From Coriaria nepalensis (lineage: Eukaryota; Streptophyta; Magnoliopsida; Cucurbitales; Coriariaceae), in assembly GCA_027186245.1 (NCBI GenBank), contig CP114483.1, forward strand, positions 4,102,001-4,166,000: a DNA stretch of 64,000 nt, written 5' to 3'. The position numbers and the translations under genes were made by a program. Position 1 is the first letter of the stretch. Each line of letters begins with the position of its first letter. The notes under the pieces are model-generated. The model saw nothing but the letters and a program-made list of their open reading frames with translations, was not told the origin of the DNA and did no database searches. Shown here piece by piece: positions 63,326 to 64,000 of this stretch.

Positions 63326-64000
63326 GCTTAACATTGTTCTATTCATTATGAAGATGCTCATCTTCGATGTAATTGAACGGTCAACACATTATGGAGATTT
63401 AATCCCTTCATAATTAGTGTGATGATTATATTTTCATCCGAAGTTGTTTTGAGAAAAAGTGTCTTATATGTTTTGTGATTAACTCTTTCTATCAGACTGA
63501 TCCTTTAAGATAAAACAAATATTATATCAGTTTGTATCAGACCAAATCCTCTACCTAAAAAAATGAAGTCTTGTTATGCAATTTTCAGGCAGGCAAATAG
63601 CCATGATCGCTCGGAGTGAGAACGGTTGAGACCATCTCATCCTTTACTAACTGATATATTACCAGCATGCCTATCTGCATAACCTGATCAAAAAAGTGTA
63701 ACAATGTTGATGATTTTGCCTCAACAATGTTGATATAATATTACCAGCTCCAAAAAGATTTATTTACATCTGCCTATGAAATTCTCAATAAAAAATGTGG
63801 GATTCACATCAGCCTTCCTGTATTTTAGATTATATCCCTCCTTCATGAATGATGAGTTGAATTCATCTTCACAATGCAGTACCCATGTGTTGATATTGAA
63901 TCAAGAATATGAAGGTACGGATTTCTTCCAGACAGCAGAAACTGTAATGATTCATCTGTAGCATCAAAACCATGACTAACTTATATGTACTTAATTAATT
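62280..64000. other. RFI2 promoter and right-hand intergenic region
   Basis: RFI2 promoter to about 62700, then AT-rich DNA with a (TA)n microsatellite at 63293-63321. Frames of 60-75 aa at 62755, 63065 and 63776 have no recognisable domains. Nothing else identified up to the window edge. Confidence 0.5.

Overview
This window is nuclear DNA from a flowering plant, almost certainly a eudicot. The genes have short exons, GT-AG introns and AT-rich introns and spacers, and the products are plant-specific (HIPP, SRC2, DEG14, RFI2, DRM1, DUF538, RALF, miR164). No bacterial, organellar or viral gene was seen. All intact genes could be spliced by eye into continuous frames with consensus junctions, so the assembly quality is good. 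The species cannot be named from the sequence.

Layout. 1-5.6 kb: the 3' end of an acyl-CoA-binding protein (ACBP4/5 type), then a complete PWWP-domain protein behind a leader with six upstream ORFs. 8.1-12 kb: a cold-regulated SRC2-type C2 protein and an ATG18/WIPI autophagy protein, both on +. 12.2-21.2 kb, all on -: the protease DEG14, a small one-TM protein, and the plant-specific RecQ helicase SIM. 22.5-24 kb: a heavy-metal isoprenylated protein (HIPP). 25-29.6 kb: decayed material made of three F-box/kelch remnants, a Ty1/copia pol tail and a frameshifted RALF gene. 31-39.3 kb: a REF/SRPP-type lipid-droplet protein, an unresolved locus, a DUF538 protein and a type-1 protein phosphatase (TOPP8 type). 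41-42.2 kb: a DRM1/auxin-repressed protein on -. 42.3-48.5 kb: a long AT-rich spacer. 48.7 kb: a MIR164 hairpin. 50.7-56.8 kb: ribosomal protein eL22 (-) and an SR34A-like splicing factor (+), head to head. 58-62 kb: an RFI2-type RING-H2 E3 ligase (-).

How the genes relate. The genes do not form a pathway or operon; each is an independent housekeeping, stress or developmental locus. What links them is gene order. As I recall Arabidopsis gene numbers (not searched), many neighbours match two separate Arabidopsis regions, At3g054-055 and At5g276-278. The window therefore looks like one less-fractionated version of a block that Arabidopsis split between two duplicated copies. MIR164 and the broken RALF fit that block. 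I found no convincing undescribed multi-gene system. The most interesting items are the RALF gene with a preserved mature domain but broken prepro region, the MIR164 hairpin, the six-uORF leader, and an unresolved locus at about 32.8-34.4 kb.
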